Part shown: positions 35,663-37,521 of the stretch, one piece after another
Layout of the letters: each line of letters begins with the position of its first letter
Position numbering within the stretch: position 1 is the stretch's first letter
From: CAXSDR01 sp964236445
GTDB lineage: Bacteria; Actinomycetota; Actinomycetes; Motilibacterales; Motilibacteraceae
DNA length: 37,521 bases
Reading direction: 5' to 3'
NCBI GenBank assembly: GCA_964236445.1
Contig: CAXSDR010000026.1
Coordinates: 1-37,521 of the forward strand
Made by a program: the position numbers and the translations under genes
Notes under the pieces: generated by a model
Seen by the model: only the letters and a program-made list of their open reading frames with translations
Told to the model about the DNA's origin: nothing
The model's database searches: none

Positions 35663-35952
35663 GTGCGCGAAGCAGCTGATGCCGGCGGCATGCCCGTCGG
35701 TATGCAGACGTCGTCCGTGCGCGTCGCGGGCGGCGTCCTTCAGTCGGCGGCACAGGCCTCGGACCGTACGCGGCGGCGGTGTCCGGACACGGCGATGCCG
35801 GGCGCGGCGCCGGGCCCCTCGCCGCTGAGGTGCCGGTGCTGGTGTCGGCTTCGGCAGCCGCTGTCCGTGCGCTGACGTCGCGCCTCGACGCGCTGGGTCG
35901 CGCGGACGTCGGGATCGCGGCGCTGTTCGAGCGGATCGATGCCGGCTCATGA
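35663..35952 (+). pseudogene. EspC/WXG100-like small helical protein, frame-shifted
   Basis: Two overlapping frames together encode one likely protein of about 96 residues. Frame one (GTG 35663, or ATG 35690/35702) reads MQTSSVRVAGGVLQSAAQA, a typical first helix of ESX-secreted-like proteins. It then degenerates into arginine-rich nonsense up to 35875. Frame two, one base back, takes over near 35752-35785 with YAAAVSGHGDAGRGAG, then VLVSASAAAVRALTSRLDAL and IAALFERIDAGS, ending TGA 35952. The end overlaps the toxin-gene ATG (ATGA). The central GHGDAGxGAG motif is common in EspC-like small partners of T7SS effectors. Whether the break is real, programmed or a sequence error cannot be told here. 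Confidence 0.6.
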
Positions 35953-37189
35953 CTGTTGTCGCAGGCGTACGCCGCCCCGAGCTGCCGGAGCTGCTGCTCG
36001 GTGATGCCGGTGGGCTGACGTCGCTCGCCAGCACCTTGCGGTCGACCGCCACTGAGCTGGCGTCTGCGCAGGGAGCGGCCACGCGGGCGGTGGCGGATGC
36101 GGTGTGGACCGGTCCGGCTGCCGACGTGCGCGACGGCCTCGTGCGCGGACTGGCCCAAGACCTCGCGCAGGCGCGGCAGGCGGTGGAAGATGCCCATGCA
36201 GCGGTGGAGGACGCGGCGACCCAGTTGGGGTCGGCGCAGTCGGTGGTGAGGACGGTGCGGGCCCAGGCGGTCGTGATGCAGGCCGAGTGCGACCGGCTCG
36301 CTGCCCTGGCGGTGGTGCCGGTGGCGGAGGCGTCAGGTCGGGCGTCCGAGCAGCTGCAGGATGTCGCGCGTCGGGCCGCCGCCCTGGAGCGTGGGGTGTT
36401 GGAGGTCCGTCACCGTCTCGACGTCTCGCTGAGGAGGGTGGCTAGCGAGCTGCACTCTGCCGCGGCGGTTCTGACCCGAGTGACGCGCACCGACGCCCCG
36501 GCGCCGCAGAAGGCGCCCGAGCTCACCCCAGGTCGGCACTGGTGGGAAAAGGCCGGTGACACCATCGGCGACGCAGTGACCGGGACGGCGCACGCGGTGG
36601 TCAACGCGACGCAGGACGCTTGGGACTTCGGGGAGTCGATGGTGCAGTACTACGCGGACAACCCGGCGGTCGCCGTCAGAACGGGTGCTGACGCCGCGGA
36701 GTTGGTGCTCGGCGCGTACGTTCTGGCGGCCGGCGCCTCCGGTGAGGTCGGAGGCGTCGTGCTCGACGCGACTGGTGCCGGGGCCGTCGCCGGGGTTCCG
36801 ATCAACGTTGCCGCGGCCGGCGTGATCGTGCTGGGTGCCGGCGCGGCAGGGGTCGGGTTAAAGGGCCTGGGCGACGATCTCGGCACCGCGTTGAGCGAGC
36901 GGAGGCCGGCAGGCCGCGCGAACGGCGGTACGCAAGGACAACCCGTCAGTGCGCCCAAGAGCCTAGATGCGTTTCCCAGAGCAGGGTCACAAAGCGCAAG
37001 ACGCCGGTTCAGGGCGGAGGGCTTCTGCGGAAGCGTTGGAAGGACCCTGATGGCACGATCTACGAATGGGACAGCCAGCATGGAGCGGTGGAGAAGTACA
37101 CCAAACGCGGCAAGCACCTTGGCGAATTTGATCCCGTCACCAGCGAGCAAACCAAGCCAGCGGATCCAGAGAGGACGGTCGAGCCATGA
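35949..37189 (+). CDS. WXG-type polymorphic toxin with colicin-E3-like C-terminal RNase domain (frame-shifted before the toxin tip)
   Basis: Secreted-toxin architecture. The N-terminal helical region has a WxG turn (W53-T54-G55 in ADAVWTGPAADVRDGL) and long alanine-rich helices to about 180. A pre-toxin region (HWWEKAGDTIGDAVTG, FGESMVQYYADNP, and a glycine/alanine-rich hydrophobic stretch) follows to about 315. The C-terminal domain lies one frame back: KTPVQGGGLLRKRWKDPDG, then IYEWDSQHGAVEKYTKRGKH, then LGEFDPVTSEQTKPADPERT, ending TGA 37189. The last blocks match the cytotoxic 16S-rRNase domain of colicin E3; D, H and E of WDSQHGAVE and an arginine near the end fit its active site. The N-terminal frame itself runs to a stop at 37214 with nonsense after about 36985. 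No standard start precedes the toxin frame. The tip is visibly lower in GC. Confidence 0.78.
37004..37189 (+). other. Colicin-E3-type cytotoxic RNase domain (coding frame of the toxin tip)
   Basis: Codons in the frame ending TGA 37187-37189 encode the ~60-residue catalytic domain. The conserved dipeptides of the E3 domain are all present: YEWDSQHG, KHLGEFDP, QTKPADP and a closing VEP. In colicin E3 the Asp, His and Glu of the WDSQHxxxE block and an Arg near the C-terminus cleave 16S rRNA in the ribosomal A-site. All four have counterparts here, so the domain itself looks intact and active. Confidence 0.85.
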
Positions 37190-37416
37190 CTTGGGTCATT
37201 CACGTCGCGCGTAGGGGCGAAGATACATTCTATCGTGAGATCAGACTGGATGAGGTGCTTCGTGCGTACTTCCGTACATTTGCCGATGCGCCTGCCGACG
37301 ACCCTTTGTACGACTCGATCCCGCTCGACACGGCGGCCGTCCAGGCAATCGCCGCCCATCTAGGCTTTGACCCGGGGCCGGCTGGCGACGAGTTCTTCCT
37401 GGACTTCTACGAGTGA
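37186..37416 (+). CDS. Putative immunity protein for the E3-type toxin
   Basis: 76 residues, acidic (for example DAPADDPLYDSIPLD and DEFFLDFYE), starting at an ATG that overlaps the toxin's TGA (ATGA). Position, small size and acidity are what a cognate immunity protein for a basic RNase domain should have. The ending FFLDFYE faintly recalls the end of colicin E3 immunity proteins, but I cannot claim the family. Like the toxin tip it is lower in GC than the rest of the window, which points to joint acquisition. Confidence 0.72.
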   Translation: MTWVIHVARRGEDTFYREIRLDEVLRAYFRTFADAPADDPLYDSIPLDTAAVQAIAAHLGFDPGPAGDEFFLDFYE

Positions 37417-37521
37417 AGGCGCCCCCGGATGCTCAGTTCGCGGTGACGCATGCGTCCGGTGATTAAGGTTGGGGAGGTGGGACTGTCTGGCGCCAATCGG
37501 GAGATCAGTCTCGGTGCAAGG
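37417..37521. other. Window end, no gene supported
   Basis: 105 bp after the immunity gene. A GTG at 37477 opens a frame to the window edge, beginning MGLSGANREISLGAR, but only 15 codons are visible and the ribosome site is poorly spaced, so no gene is called. Confidence 0.5.

Noticed and set aside
37477..37521. Possible gene start at GTG 37477
   Set aside because: Only 15 codons before the window edge and a badly spaced ribosome site.

Overview
This is a high-GC, actinobacterial draft-assembly window. GTG starts and GTGA/ATGA overlaps between genes are frequent. Several genes are typical of Actinomycetes (a DUF3039 protein, an MSMEG_6728-type protein, PAS/GAF/SpoIIE regulators, a compact Tad pilus locus). 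The tmRNA tag reads ANTSRTDLALAA. The gene set resembles Nocardioides-like Propionibacteriales, but that placement is inference from gene content only. A run of 100 Ns (33224-33323) marks a scaffold join.

Layout. 1-1050: end of a sugar ABC transporter permease, then ssrA (tmRNA) and a strong hairpin shared with the convergent uvrA-paralogue gene (1051-3456, minus). 3627-7987: a methyltransferase, then a carbohydrate group: a GH1 beta-glucosidase (minus), an aldo/keto reductase and an aldose-1-epimerase-like protein. 8080-12923: a 6-phosphofructokinase, a DUF4126 protein, two small membrane proteins and a secreted heparinase II/III-like protein. 12978-16238: a PAS-PAS-GAF-SpoIIE phosphatase whose RsbW-like kinase domain lies one frame away, and an MSMEG_6728-type protein on the minus strand. 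16324-24383: malic enzyme, VanZ-like, YqgE/AlgH, DUF3039, a glycogen-debranching-type glucosidase, a GT4 glycosyltransferase and a DEAD/DEAH-type helicase.

24546-35659 is a tightly packed Tad (Flp pilus) operon: SAF/CpaB-like protein, CpaE-like ATPase, CpaF/TadA ATPase, TadB, TadC, a short Flp-type pilin, three TadE/TadG-like pseudopilins, a lipoprotein, a secreted protein of unknown family, and a large membrane LysM-BTAD-type protein. The scaffold gap falls inside this last gene. The gap is flanked by an exact 55-bp duplication, and merging the two copies restores one continuous 968-residue frame. No prepilin peptidase is visible in the window.

35663-37416 directly follows the pilus operon and is the most interesting part. 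It holds a small EspC/WXG-like helical protein, a WXG-type secreted polymorphic toxin ending in a colicin-E3-type ribosome-inactivating RNase domain, and an ATGA-overlapping small acidic putative immunity gene. The base composition is visibly lower in GC at the toxin tip and the immunity gene. Both the small WXG-like gene and the toxin need a one-base shift in the same direction to read through. The SpoIIE/kinase pair shows the same pattern.

A recurring regulatory pattern is a TAGNNT -10-like hexamer 6-9 nt upstream of start codons, which suggests leaderless transcripts. At two genes this hexamer includes the TAG stop codon of the gene upstream.
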